Assembly (NCBI GenBank): GCA_018266775.1
Contig: JAFDZS010000006.1
Coordinates: forward strand, 1 to 64,000
DNA length: 64,000 bases
Reading direction: 5' to 3'
DNA from: Bacteroidota bacterium
GTDB lineage: Bacteria; Bacteroidota; Bacteroidia; Chitinophagales; Chitinophagaceae
Shown here: positions 14,754-23,852 of the stretch, piece by piece
How the letters are laid out: each line of letters starts with the position of its first letter
Position numbering within the stretch: position 1 is the first letter of the stretch
Notes under the pieces: model-generated
What the model saw: the letters and a program-made list of their open reading frames with translations, nothing else
The model's database searches: none
Told to the model about the DNA's origin: nothing
Made by a program: the position numbers and the translations under genes

Positions 14754-16913
14754 ATGAAATTGTTACTCAGTGCAGTACTGTGCACCAGCAGTGTATTTTC
14801 TTTTGCTCAAAACCAAAAGAAATTTAATGATACCACCCTGCTGCAACCTGTGGAAGTGAATGCTGTACGTGCCGGTGAAAGGGCGCCTTTTGCTAAAACC
14901 AATGTATCTAAAAAAGATATTGAAAAGATCAACCTGGGCCAGGATCTTCCCTTCCTGCTCAGTCAGACACCATCTGCTGTGGTCAATTCAGATGCCGGTG
15001 CTGGCGTGGGTTATACCGGCATCCGCATCCGTGGTACCGACGCCAGCAGGATCAACGTTACCCTTAATGGTATTCCCTATAACGATGCGGAAAGCCAGGG
15101 CACTTATTTTGTTGACCTGCCCGATTTTGCTTCATCTGTAAACAGTATTCAGATACAACGCGGCGTGGGCACTTCCACCAACGGTGCTGGCGCTTTTGGT
15201 GCCAACATCAATCTCTCCACCAATGAAGTGAATAAGCAATCTTTTGTGGAACTGAACAATAGCGTGGGTTCATACAACACCTGGAAAAGAAACCTGCAGT
15301 TTGGCAGCGGTTTATTGGGCAAACATTTTACAGTTGATGGTCGCATCAGCCAGATCACCAGTGATGGGTATATAGAAAGGGCCACCAGCAACCTGAAATC
15401 CATTTACTTCACCACCGCCTATGTTACCGATAATAATTCCCTGCGCTTTAATGTATTTGGTGGTAAAGAAAAAACGTACCAGGCATGGGATGGTGTACCG
15501 GAAAGTATGTTAGCCATTAACAGAAGGTACAACGAAATCGGTACAGAGAAACCCGGCGCTCCGTATGACAATGAAACAGACAATTACATTCAAACCCATT
15601 ACCAGTTATTTTACAACCACAAATTCAATGCATATTGGAAAAGCAATATAGCTGTTTTCTATACCAAAGGAAAAGGATATTACGAACAATACAAAGCAGC
15701 ACAGGCTTTGGCAGATTATGGATTGCCCGATTATACCAACGGTGGCAGCACTGTTACTCAAACTGATTTGATCCGCAGGCTGTGGTTAGACAATAATTTT
15801 TACGGTACTATATTTTCTGCACAGCATCAAAAAAATAAAACAGAGTTTACCGCTGGTGGTGGTTGGGATGGATACGATGGTGAACATTTTGGTGAAATTA
15901 CCTGGGCAGAAGTACAGGCTGCAGTTCCCGCTTATTACCGCTGGTACGATTTGATGGCACACAAAAAAGATTTTTCTGTGTACAGTAAATGGACGCAGTA
16001 CTGGACCAAATCTTTCCAAACTTTTGCCGATTTGCAGTACCGCAATATTCATTATACCATTAATGGTTTTGAACATAACCCCGCTTTACAGGTAAACAAC
16101 ACCTACAATTTTGTAAACCCGAAATTGGGTTTTACCTGGAACGTGCATCACTGGCAATGGTATGCATCTTACGCACTGGCCCAGCATGAACCCAATCGTG
16201 ATGATTTTGAAGCAGGCACCACACAACAACCCAAACGTGAATTACTGAATGATGTGGAAGCAGGCATTGAAAGAAAACAACAACAATATTCTTTTGGTGT
16301 GAATGTCTATTACATGAAATATAAAGACCAGCTCATTCTCACCGGCAAGATTAATGATGTAGGTGCATACACAAGAATTAATGTGCCCAACAGTTACCGG
16401 GCGGGCATTGAATTGCAGGGCCAGTATATGATCAACAAATACGTAAACGTTGCGGCTAACGCCACTTTCAGCCAGAATAAAATCAAAAACTTTACAGAGT
16501 ATATTGATGATTATGATAATGGTGGACAAACTACAAACTTCTACTCTTCTACCAACATTGCATTATCTCCCGATGTGATCGTTGGCGGCAGCATCAACAT
16601 TATGCCATTTAAAAATGCCAGTTGTAATTTGATCAGCAAATATGTGGGCAGGCAATATTTAGACAATACAGGCAAACAATCAAGAAGCCTGGACCCTTAT
16701 TATGTACAGGATGTACGTTTAAGTTATGAACTGAAAGGAAAAGTATTGCATACCACCAGTTTCATTGTGCAGCTGAATAATATCTTCAGCAAATTGTACG
16801 AGCCCAGCGGTTACAGTTACAGCTATATTTACGGCGGACAGCTAACTACAGAAAATTATTATTACCCGATGGCGCCATTTAATTTTATGGCAGGCGTGCG
16901 TGTGCGGTTGTGA
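14754..16913 (+). CDS. TonB-dependent outer-membrane receptor, probable thiamin (or precursor) transporter
   Basis: A 719-residue receptor with a signal peptide (MKLLLSAVLCTSSVFSFAQ). The plug domain (about 30-150) shows VEVNAVRAGERAPFA, DLPFLLSQTPSAVV, GYTGIRIRGTDASRINVTLNGIPYN and SIQIQRGVGTSTNGAGAFGANINL, all classical. The remainder is an aromatic-rich beta barrel ending in VRVRL. It lacks the N-terminal carboxypeptidase-regulatory domain and has no SusD partner, so it is not a SusC polysaccharide transporter. The upstream TPP riboswitch indicates repression when TPP is plentiful, hence uptake of thiamin or its precursors; TPP-regulated receptors of this kind are known in Bacteroidota. 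The substrate is inferred from regulation only. Confidence 0.9.
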   Translation: MKLLLSAVLCTSSVFSFAQNQKKFNDTTLLQPVEVNAVRAGERAPFAKTNVSKKDIEKINLGQDLPFLLSQTPSAVVNSDAGAGVGYTGIRIRGTDASRINVTLNGIPYNDAESQGTYFVDLPDFASSVNSIQIQRGVGTSTNGAGAFGANINLSTNEVNKQSFVELNNSVGSYNTWKRNLQFGSGLLGKHFTVDGRISQITSDGYIERATSNLKSIYFTTAYVTDNNSLRFNVFGGKEKTYQAWDGVPESMLAINRRYNEIGTEKPGAPYDNETDNYIQTHYQLFYNHKFNAYWKSNIAVFYTKGKGYYEQYKAAQALADYGLPDYTNGGSTVTQTDLIRRLWLDNNFYGTIFSAQHQKNKTEFTAGGGWDGYDGEHFGEITWAEVQAAVPAYYRWYDLMAHKKDFSVYSKWTQYWTKSFQTFADLQYRNIHYTINGFEHNPALQVNNTYNFVNPKLGFTWNVHHWQWYASYALAQHEPNRDDFEAGTTQQPKRELLNDVEAGIERKQQQYSFGVNVYYMKYKDQLILTGKINDVGAYTRINVPNSYRAGIELQGQYMINKYVNVAANATFSQNKIKNFTEYIDDYDNGGQTTNFYSSTNIALSPDVIVGGSINIMPFKNASCNLISKYVGRQYLDNTGKQSRSLDPYYVQDVRLSYELKGKVLHTTSFIVQLNNIFSKLYEPSGYSYSYIYGGQLTTENYYYPMAPFNFMAGVRVRL

Positions 16914-16914
16914 A

Positions 16915-17056
16915 TGGGCAATGGACAAAGATCAATGAACAATGGATAATGAATAATGGATAATGTTTTATAGCGGAAAACTCAGCACTAAAACATTATC
17001 GATTATTGATTGATGAATTATCAATTGTTCATTATCCATTGAACAATTATCCATTA
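16915..17056. repeat. Inverted ATTATCCATT-type tract at convergent gene ends
   Basis: The left half is made of AATGAACAATGGATAATG and AATAATGGATAATG words; the right half of their complements (CATTATCGATTATTGATTG, TTGTTCATTATCCATTG, CAATTATCCATTAG). A central GTTTTATAGC spacer separates them. The tract lies between the convergent receptor and rhodanese genes and could form one long imperfect stem. Confidence 0.65.
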
Positions 17057-17362
17057 GCTTTTAAATTTCTCCTGCCACCCCATCATTCCACCACTGAGGT
17101 TTTTTACGTTGGAGAAACCGAGTGTATCCAGTATTAAAGCCGCCTGTCCGCTGCGGTTGCCACTGCGGCAGTAAACGATCACTTCATCAGCTTTATGATC
17201 TTCAATGTCATCCACCTGCATGGTTTGCACTTTACCTAAGGGCAACAACAAACCGCCTATGTTAAAGTCGGCATGTTCGTGTGGTTCCCTTACATCCACT
17301 AAAAATAATTTTTCGCCGGCATCAAGGCGGGCTTTCACTTCTTCAGCAGTAATTGTTGTCAT
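17054..17362 (-). CDS. Single-domain rhodanese-like sulfurtransferase
   Basis: A 102-residue cytoplasmic rhodanese. The active-site loop CRSGNRS contains the catalytic Cys65, preceded by VIVYC. The first motif LVDVREPHEHADFNIGG and the closing GFSNVKNLSGGMMGW are typical of GlpE/PspE-type single-domain enzymes, which carry a persulfide on the Cys and transfer sulfane sulfur. It is the last gene of a minus-strand group ddl-PASTA-rhodanese, 6 bp after the PASTA gene, and so cotranscribed. The physiological acceptor is unknown. Confidence 0.93.
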   Translation of the reverse strand: MTTITAEEVKARLDAGEKLFLVDVREPHEHADFNIGGLLLPLGKVQTMQVDDIEDHKADEVIVYCRSGNRSGQAALILDTLGFSNVKNLSGGMMGWQEKFKS

Positions 17363-17368
17363 ACTATA

Positions 17369-18178
17369 TTAATTTGGATTGTTTACTGTAATAGAATCTT
17401 TAATTGCTTTTTTTGCAACTGATACCCGGATATCCATAATTTGCCCGGGCTTAATAAATTTTGGTTTCTTCTCTTCATCAAATTGCGGTGGGTCCTGGTA
17501 ATAAACAAATGCATTTGCGGTGTCCCGCACATCAGGATCAGGCAATATGGAACCGAGCAGTATCTCTTTGGATTCCAGTAATGCTTTCACATCTCTTACA
17601 GTCATATTCATCAAATCAGGCACAGGCATTTGTTCATCACCCGTACCGGAACTTACTACCAGTGTAATTTTGCTGCCCCATTGCACAGGGGTTTTTGCCT
17701 TAATTGTTGCGCCGTTATATTGAGCTTCAATAATTGTTCCCTTAGCAAATGTGTGTTTGAAAATAGTATCGCCCAGTTGCAGGTGATTACGGCGTAATAA
17801 ATCCAGTGCAAAATAAAGGCTCTGCCCTTCCAGCTGTGGCAATTCTACCATGGGGGGTATTACCTTGTTCACAGTAAGTAAAACAGTACGGTTAATTTTT
17901 ACGGTAGCATTGGGGTCAGGTAATTGTTTTAATACAATGCCTGTTGCGGCAGTATCGGTAAAAATGGAATCCTGTATCTGCACATCAAAGCCTTGTTTTT
18001 CCAGGAGCTTTATAGCATCATCCGTTTTCATGCCGGTTACAGCAGGCACGGTTAGATACTTGCCATGCTGTGTTATCCATCCCAGCATTTTCAAAAAAAT
18101 AAACACCAGTAAGAATGCCAAAATAATACCGGCAATTACATTTACCCATAACGGGCGCTTGGTAATAAAATTAAACAC
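17369..18178 (-). CDS. Membrane-anchored PASTA-domain protein
   Basis: 269 residues from a GTG start. There is a short cytoplasmic N-terminus, one membrane helix (VNVIAGIILAFLLVFIFL, about 13-30) and three extracytoplasmic PASTA repeats: YLTVPAVTGMKTDDAIKLL, VELPQLEGQSLYFALDLL and MPVPDLMNMTVRDVKALL. PASTA domains bind uncrosslinked peptidoglycan or muropeptides. No kinase or transpeptidase domain is attached, unlike PknB or PBP2x, which is usual for the Bacteroidota form found next to ddl. Its operon position, 76 bp after ddl, points to cell-wall metabolism. Confidence 0.9.
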   Translation of the reverse strand: MFNFITKRPLWVNVIAGIILAFLLVFIFLKMLGWITQHGKYLTVPAVTGMKTDDAIKLLEKQGFDVQIQDSIFTDTAATGIVLKQLPDPNATVKINRTVLLTVNKVIPPMVELPQLEGQSLYFALDLLRRNHLQLGDTIFKHTFAKGTIIEAQYNGATIKAKTPVQWGSKITLVVSSGTGDEQMPVPDLMNMTVRDVKALLESKEILLGSILPDPDVRDTANAFVYYQDPPQFDEEKKPKFIKPGQIMDIRVSVAKKAIKDSITVNNPN

Positions 18179-18254
18179 AGGTTGTAGTTTTAATGTGACG
18201 CCAGCAAACTGTTGTTGCCTGTTTACTGCTGATCATTGGTTTTGCAATGATCGT

Positions 18255-19235
18255 TTATATAAAACATTCTTCTATTAATGCTGAATAAAATTCCATCAAC
18301 GTCATACCGGCTGCAACTACTTGTTGCGGTACCAGGCTGGCAGCACTTTGCCCCGGTACCGTATTAATTTCCAGCAGGTAAGGGTTACCGTCTGTTTCGT
18401 TATAAATAAAGTCCATCCGCACAATTCCTTTGCAATTAAAAATGGCATAAGCCCTTTTTGCTTCGTAACGTACTTTATCTGCAACCGGTTCTTCAACATG
18501 GGCAGGTGTCACTTCTTCACTGGCTCCTTCGTACTTCGCTTCAAAATCAAAAAATTCATTTTTAGAAATGATCTCGGTAATCGGTAAAGCAATAATGGTG
18601 CCTTTACTTTTATACACCCCAATGGTAAACTCCCGCCCGCTGATGCATTCTTCCACCAGCACCTGGTCATCTTCATTAAAAGCTTTATCTAATGCAGCCT
18701 GCAGTTCTGCCGCTTCCTTCACTTTGCTGATGCCCAGGCTGCTGCCCCCGTTATTCGGTTTTACAAATACCGGCAGTTTCAGTTGTTCCAGTATGGCAGC
18801 CGGTGTAAGCGGCGCTGTTTTAAACAGGTGTAAAGATTGGGCTACATGCATACCGGAAAATGATGCTACAGCAACAGTATACCGTTTATTAAAAGTTAAG
18901 GCAGATGTTGCTGCATCGCAGGAAGTGTAGGGTATTTTCAGGCAGTCGAAATACCCCTGTAATTTGCCATCTTCACCCGGTGTGCCGTGAAGCCCCACCA
19001 AAACCGCATCAAAAGTAATTTTTTGTCCATTGAGCTGGAAGGAAAAATCATTTTTATCTACAGGAACCTGGGGACCGTCGGGATTCATATAATACCATCC
19101 ATTGGGATTAATATCAATCTTATAACAATCCCATTTAGTACTGTCAATATTTTTTTCTATGGTAAGGGCGCTTTTGTAAGAAATCACCGCTTCTCCGGAA
19201 TAACCGCCAGTGATCAGTGCAATCTTTTTTTTCAT
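18255..19235 (-). CDS. ddl: D-alanine--D-alanine ligase
   Basis: A 326-residue ATP-grasp ligase that makes D-Ala-D-Ala for peptidoglycan precursors. Key segments are ITGGYSGEAVISYKSA at the N-terminus, LHGTPGEDGKLQGYFD (the HG..GEDG motif), FVKPNNGGSSLGISKV (ATP-binding loop), VLVEECISGREFTIGVY, RMDFIYNETDG and PYLLEINTVPGQSAASLVP with the metal-binding Glu and Asn. Length and motif order match Ddl. It is first in the ddl-PASTA-rhodanese group. Confidence 0.96.
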   Translation of the reverse strand: MKKKIALITGGYSGEAVISYKSALTIEKNIDSTKWDCYKIDINPNGWYYMNPDGPQVPVDKNDFSFQLNGQKITFDAVLVGLHGTPGEDGKLQGYFDCLKIPYTSCDAATSALTFNKRYTVAVASFSGMHVAQSLHLFKTAPLTPAAILEQLKLPVFVKPNNGGSSLGISKVKEAAELQAALDKAFNEDDQVLVEECISGREFTIGVYKSKGTIIALPITEIISKNEFFDFEAKYEGASEEVTPAHVEEPVADKVRYEAKRAYAIFNCKGIVRMDFIYNETDGNPYLLEINTVPGQSAASLVPQQVVAAGMTLMEFYSALIEECFI

Positions 19236-19451
19236 GTATTCCAGTTATTGAATGGAGCCAGTTTTATCATTTTCGCCACAAATGCGGTATGTTAATAATG
19301 ACTCTTATTTGGTTGTTTGAAAGGTATTGATACCGGCAACAAATATAATCGCCGTATTTGAGTTTACGATAGCCCTGCAATAAAATTTATTAAGTTTAAC
19401 AAACCCCGCCTGTGTATATTTTTTTGTTGTTAATTTTTTCTTTCCGGTTGT

Positions 19452-19934
19452 TTATTGTGCTGAATCGGTTGCTTTACCCAGCCCTTCATTACCACTATCC
19501 AGTACAAATTTCCATTTGCCGTCGGCCTGCTTTTTCCAGATACTTACATAAGTGCCAAAAATAACCGTGTCTTTACTGGAAGGTTTTAACCGGTATTCTC
19601 CATAAGTATAACCCAATTCTCCTGAACGGGCAATTGCTCCGTTTTTGGGTTCCCAAATTAAGGTGTAGGCACTGTCATTTAATTGCAGCAGGTAATCAAT
19701 GGCATCGGCACCAACAATGGGAAAGTTATTGGGGCGCAGCAGAACGCCGTTGCTGTCTAAATACTCAATAAAAGCGGCTTTCATGCCTTTGGCTGCGCTG
19801 AGGTTGGAAAAAGCCATATCGGCTTCCATCAATTTTCTTTTTTCGTCTGCACCTGATAGTGGTGTCTTATTGGAAAAAACATTGCAGGAAACAAAGCAGG
19901 CCGCAATAAATAGAAAAAGTAAAAATTTATTCAT
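19452..19934 (-). CDS. Lipoprotein with SnoaL/DUF4440-like NTF2 fold
   Basis: 160 residues from the ATG at 19934; a TTG six bases upstream is less likely. The lipoprotein signal is MNKFLLFLFIAACFVSC. The mature part shows LMEADMAFSNLSAAKGMKAAF and FIEYLDSNGVLLRP, then strands ARSGELGYTYGEYRL and GTYVSIWKKQADGKWKFVLD, the cone-shaped NTF2 fold seen in DUF4440 proteins. No catalytic assignment is possible. The gene stands alone, downstream of the ferredoxin gene and its terminator. Confidence 0.78.
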   Translation of the reverse strand: MNKFLLFLFIAACFVSCNVFSNKTPLSGADEKRKLMEADMAFSNLSAAKGMKAAFIEYLDSNGVLLRPNNFPIVGADAIDYLLQLNDSAYTLIWEPKNGAIARSGELGYTYGEYRLKPSSKDTVIFGTYVSIWKKQADGKWKFVLDSGNEGLGKATDSAQ

Positions 19935-19955
19935 CAGCAAAAATTATGTTACAAC

Positions 19956-19989
19956 AAAAAAGGCGAAAGTATTGTACAATACCCTCGCC
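19956..19989 (-). terminator. Intrinsic terminator after the ferredoxin gene
   Basis: Read on the minus strand, GGCGAGGGTATTG pairs with CAATACTTTCGCC (two G.U pairs) and is followed by TTTTTTG. The inner 14 bases GTATTGTACAATAC are a perfect palindrome. Confidence 0.85.
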
Positions 19990-20118
19990 GTTGCAGCAGG
20001 AAATATCACCTGCCTGAGATACCCGCTTCCGCGGATTAAAAATTTTTTGTTTCGCAAACAGCCTGACCATAATAATCAAAACCAATGACGGAATCAAATA
20101 TAATGGTTAACCTTTGCC

Positions 20119-20469
20119 TTAAGCTAAGTGCAGGCGATCTTTTTTGGCCAGCAATTCATCTACCGTTTCTTTATACATGTCGTCAGGCACACAGCAATCT
20201 ACCGGGCAAACAGCAGCACATTGTGGTTCTTCATGAAAGCCCTGGCATTCTGTGCACTTATTGGGGGTGATGTAATAGGTGTCTGAACTAATTGGGGTAT
20301 TCCTTTGATCCGCATCTACCTGGGATCCGTCGAGCAGGGTAAAACTTCCTTTAACTGCCGTACCATCTGAAAGGGCCCATTCCACGCCGCCTTCATAAAT
20401 CGCATTGTTGGGGCACTCTGGTTCGCAGGCACCGCAATTGATACATTCGTCTGTAATTTTTATAGCCAT
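20119..20469 (-). CDS. 4Fe-4S dicluster ferredoxin
   Basis: A 116-residue ferredoxin. The first cluster motif is [12 protein letters not shown] (residues 9-20). The second is [22 protein letters not shown], with an expanded spacing between the second and third ligands as in Allochromatium-type 2[4Fe-4S] ferredoxins. A 45-residue insertion separates the two motifs. It carries electrons at low potential, with an unknown partner. It is divergent from the acyl-CoA reductase gene with only about 70 bp between start codons, a linkage suggesting joint control; the reductase itself uses NAD(P)H in known members, so a direct electron link is only a guess. Confidence 0.92.
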   Translation of the reverse strand: MAIKITDECINCGACEPECPNNAIYEGGVEWALSDGTAVKGSFTLLDGSQVDADQRNTPISSDTYYITPNKCTECQGFHEEPQCAAVCPVDCCVPDDMYKETVDELLAKKDRLHLA

Positions 20470-20537
20470 CTTCTATCGTATTTTTGAGGATTAAAAATGC
20501 CTTTTGGTTAACACTGCAATTTAATAATAATAATAGT

Positions 20538-21533
20538 ATGAATTTACAAAAACGAATTGAATTATTACAAAAATTAAAAAATTACCTGGAAGAAAATGGG
20601 CCGCAATGGCAGGAGGTAAAAGCAAGGGCTTCCCTGCAAAATGCCTGGTTTACGCCGGAGTTTATTGACCTTGCTATTGAGAATAGCTGCAGGGCATTTT
20701 TAACCCCATCCAACCTGCAGCAATGGGTACAGCATTACCACCTGGACAATAATATTGTGCCTAAAAATATTGGTGTGGTAATGGCAGGTAATATACCGTT
20801 GGTGGGCTTTCATGATTTTTTGTGTGTATTCATCAGCGGCCATAAGCAAACAATAAAATTATCTTCCAAAGATGAAGTGATGCTGAAACATATTGTGCAG
20901 CAGTTAACCACCTGGGATGAAGACGTGCAACACTACATAAGCTTTGCCGACATGCTGAAAGGTTGTGATGCATATATCGCCACAGGCAGCAATAACTCTG
21001 CCCGCTATTTTGAACAGTACTTTTCCAAATATCCTTCCATCATACGGCGCAACAGAACTTCAGTGGCTATTATTACAGGGCAGGAAAGTGCAGATGAATT
21101 AGGATTACTCGCCAATGATGTGCACCAGTTTTTTGGCCTCGGTTGCCGCAACGTAACTAAAATATTGGTACCGGAAGGTTATGATTTTGTACCGCTGCTG
21201 CGGGCATTTGATCAATACCTTTACTTAGCCGACCATCATAAATACAAAAACAATTACGACTATCAATTGTCACTGGCGTTGATGAACCATATTTTCTACA
21301 TGACCAATGGCAGTACGCTGCTGGTGCAGAGCGATGAAATATTTTCTGCCATCAGCCAGCTGCATTACAGTTTTTATACTGATGCCGATGCGGTGGTTGC
21401 TGCAGCAAAAGCCAACAGCGATATACAGTGTATTGTTGGCCGAGATCACATTCCCTTTGGCACTACACAGCAACCAGGTTTATTTGATTATGCAGATGGG
21501 GTGGATACGATGCAGTTTTTGTTATCTTTATAG
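20538..21533 (+). CDS. Acyl-CoA reductase (LuxC-like)
   Basis: 332 residues from the ATG after the short AT-rich leader. Segments typical of the LuxC/acyl-CoA reductase family are visible: VGVVMAGN-type strand (IGVVMAGNIPLVGFHDFL), the SSKDEVMLKHI loop, YIATGSNNSARYFEQYF, RRNRTSVAIITG and GLGCRNVTKILVPEG, where the Cys is a candidate thioester-forming nucleophile. Members reduce acyl-CoA or acyl groups to aldehydes with NADPH. In Bacteroidota the gene is often found opposite a dicluster ferredoxin, as here. The substrate chain length is unknown. Confidence 0.85.
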   Translation: MNLQKRIELLQKLKNYLEENGPQWQEVKARASLQNAWFTPEFIDLAIENSCRAFLTPSNLQQWVQHYHLDNNIVPKNIGVVMAGNIPLVGFHDFLCVFISGHKQTIKLSSKDEVMLKHIVQQLTTWDEDVQHYISFADMLKGCDAYIATGSNNSARYFEQYFSKYPSIIRRNRTSVAIITGQESADELGLLANDVHQFFGLGCRNVTKILVPEGYDFVPLLRAFDQYLYLADHHKYKNNYDYQLSLALMNHIFYMTNGSTLLVQSDEIFSAISQLHYSFYTDADAVVAAAKANSDIQCIVGRDHIPFGTTQQPGLFDYADGVDTMQFLLSL

Positions 21534-22018
21534 TGGTCTGACGTCCCGTCTGACCACGTGATAAAAAATGATTGGCCGCAGATGCGCAGATGGTCTGATG
21601 TTTCCGCCTCACCATGTATGATGAATGATTGCACATTGAGGCACAGAATGCGAGGAGAACATGGTCTGACGTCCCGTCTGACCATGTGATAAAAATTGAT
21701 TGGCCGCAGATGCGCAGATGGTCTGATGTTTCCGCCTGACGATGCATGATGAATGATTGCACAGAGGCACAGAATGCGAGGAGAACATGGTCTGACGTCC
21801 CGTCTGACCATGTGAAAAAAAATGATTGGCCGCAGATACGCAGATGGCCCGATGTTTCCGCCTGACGATGTATGATGAACGATAACACAGAGGCACAGCG
21901 TGCGGGGAGAACATGGTCTGACGTCCCGTCTGACCATGTAGCAGGACAGTAATTCTGATGACAAAAAATAATGCAAAGTTTATTCTTCCATGGTCAGACG
22001 GGACGTCAGACCATGGAA
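21534..22018. repeat. Tandem array of about 126-bp units with palindromic cores
   Basis: The word TGGTCTGACGTCCCGTCTGA begins at 21534, 21662, 21788 and 21914, giving a period of 126-128 bp and slightly more than three units. Each unit continues with GGCCGCAGATGCGCAGATGG and a CACAGAGGCACAG segment. A further copy of the core, in the other orientation, at 21991-22016 is enclosed by long inverted arms (TTATTCTTCCATGGTC and its complement, to about 22025). Three overlapping minus-strand frames stay open through the array only because 126 is a multiple of 3; none shows protein features. 22026-22237 has nothing recognisable. Confidence 0.88.
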
Positions 22019-22237
22019 GAATAAACCATCTACGAAAGTCTTCCTAATTAACTGTTAAAGATGGCAGTTGGTTCATCTCAAAATGACAGTTCTTCGTTAT
22101 TTTGTATCGTCAGGCACAGGAGTTGATAAAATATTTTTACCTGTGCAGACAGTAAACAATTGTAAACAACAGCAGCGTCAATGCAAACCAACAACCGCAA
22201 TGACACTGAATATTAAAGAACAATAAAACCTAAGAAA

Positions 22238-23770
22238 ATGAAATTGAAACAAGTATTATTCACAGCAGCCATCAGCGCCGTTACCGCCCTTGCCGTAATG
22301 TGGGGATATGGTAAATTCATGAAAGGGAATAATTCTTATGCAGGACAGACAGCAGGGGTATTACCCTCTAATTACAAGTATGCCGGTTTCTCTGAAAACG
22401 GTACGCCACCCCCCAACCCAACGGTTGACTTTACGGCTCCCTCAGCAGCAGCCATTCCTGCAGTAGTGCACATCAAAACAAAAACCAATGCCAAGCAGGT
22501 CAGCAATAACCTGCCCCGCCAAAAAAGTCCGTTCACCGATTTATTTGGAGATGATGATATCTTCAATCAATTCTTTGGCGGCCGCGGCGGTATCATACCG
22601 GAGCAAAGAGCCAGTGGTTCAGGCGTTATCATCAGCGATGATGGTTATATCATCACCAACAACCACGTAGTGGATAAAGCAGATGAGATCACCGTTACGT
22701 TAAGTAACAAAAAAACATACAAAGCCAAAGTGGTGGGTACGGATGCTTCTTACGACTTAGCAGTAATTAAAATTGACGCCACTAACCTGCCCTTCCTCTT
22801 ATATGGTAATTCAGATGAGCTGAAGATTGGCCAATGGGTATTGGCCATTGGTTACCCTTTAAATTTGGAAACCACCGTTACTGCAGGTATCGTGAGTGCA
22901 AAGGCCCGCAGCCTGGGATTAAATAAAGATAAAAACGGCGACACCCGTGCAGGTGTTGAATCCTTCATTCAAACTGATGCAGCAGTAAACCCCGGCAACA
23001 GCGGTGGTGCGTTGATCAATACAGATGGCAAACTGGTGGGTATTAACTCTGCCATTGCATCACCAACAGGTTCTTATGCCGGTTATTCTTATGCCATCCC
23101 GGTAAACATTGCCAAAAAAGTGGTAGATGACCTGATCAAATTTGGTACCGTGCAAAGAGGCTACCTCGGTATACAATTCATTAATGCAAGCGATTTAGGT
23201 GATGATGAAAAAAAGAAAGCTGGAGTGCCTTTAAATGCGGAAGGCATCTATGCCTCCGATGTACCTACAGATGGTGGCGCTTATGCCGCAGGCATACGCA
23301 AAGGCGATATCATTAAAAAAGTAGATGGCCTTGATGTAAACAATGGTGCAGAAATGCAGGGACAGATCAGCCGCTATAAACCCGGCGATAAGATCACAGT
23401 AACTTACGACCGCAACGGCAGGGAAAGCACCGTTAATGTTACACTGAAAAACAAGGCCGGTAATTTTGATATCGTAAAAGCTGATGCCGCTGTTGACTTG
23501 CTGGGTGCCGACCTTGCTGCGCTGGACAGTAAAAAGGCAAAAGAATACGGTGTAAGCGGTGGCGTAATTGTAAAGAAGATTCATGACGGCGCACTGAACG
23601 ACCAAACCCGTATGAAAGATGGTTTTGTAATTTTAAAAGTAAACGACAAAGAAGTACGCTCTGTTGAAGAACTGGCAGCAGCCGTGGGCACAGAGAGAAA
23701 TATCACCATCAGCGGATTTTATCCCGGTTATGATGGTGTGTACGAATATCCGATCACTTTAGGTGATTAG
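22238..23770 (+). CDS. Periplasmic serine protease, DegP/HtrA family
   Basis: A 510-residue Do-type protease and chaperone for misfolded envelope proteins. There is an N-terminal membrane or signal segment (VLFTAAISAVTALAVMWGYG). The trypsin-like domain has the triad His143 (TNNHVV), Asp173 (YDLAVIKI) and Ser255 (GNSGGAL). Two PDZ domains follow: the first around RGYLGIQF and GAYAAGIRKGDIIKKVDG, the second around GVIVKKIHDGALNDQ and GFVILKVNDKEV. Both PDZ domains make it DegP/DegQ-like rather than DegS-like. It is followed by a strong terminator and is monocistronic. Confidence 0.95.
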   Translation: MKLKQVLFTAAISAVTALAVMWGYGKFMKGNNSYAGQTAGVLPSNYKYAGFSENGTPPPNPTVDFTAPSAAAIPAVVHIKTKTNAKQVSNNLPRQKSPFTDLFGDDDIFNQFFGGRGGIIPEQRASGSGVIISDDGYIITNNHVVDKADEITVTLSNKKTYKAKVVGTDASYDLAVIKIDATNLPFLLYGNSDELKIGQWVLAIGYPLNLETTVTAGIVSAKARSLGLNKDKNGDTRAGVESFIQTDAAVNPGNSGGALINTDGKLVGINSAIASPTGSYAGYSYAIPVNIAKKVVDDLIKFGTVQRGYLGIQFINASDLGDDEKKKAGVPLNAEGIYASDVPTDGGAYAAGIRKGDIIKKVDGLDVNNGAEMQGQISRYKPGDKITVTYDRNGRESTVNVTLKNKAGNFDIVKADAAVDLLGADLAALDSKKAKEYGVSGGVIVKKIHDGALNDQTRMKDGFVILKVNDKEVRSVEELAAAVGTERNITISGFYPGYDGVYEYPITLGD

Positions 23771-23798
23771 GATATGTTCTTATTCAGCATAAAAATGA

Positions 23799-23825
23799 AG
23801 CCCCGGCGTTGCCGGGGCTTTTTAA
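23799..23825 (+). terminator. Intrinsic terminator after the HtrA gene
   Basis: An 8-9-bp GC-rich stem (AAGCCCCGGC/GCCGGGGCTT) with a short GTT loop is followed by a T-run. It lies 30 bp beyond the stop codon. Confidence 0.9.
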
Positions 23826-23852
23826 TTAGGTATGAAATGATTTATTGCTTAC

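Noticed and set aside
21463..21976. Three overlapping minus-strand frames of 100-160 codons with repeated peptides
   Set aside because: They exist because the 126-bp repeat is a multiple of three. The same DNA is open in all three frames, which is not coding behaviour, and the peptides are Cys- and His-rich with no fold.
21534..22025. CRISPR array
   Set aside because: The repeat unit is 126 bp with little spacer variation and no cas genes are nearby; this is a tandem array.
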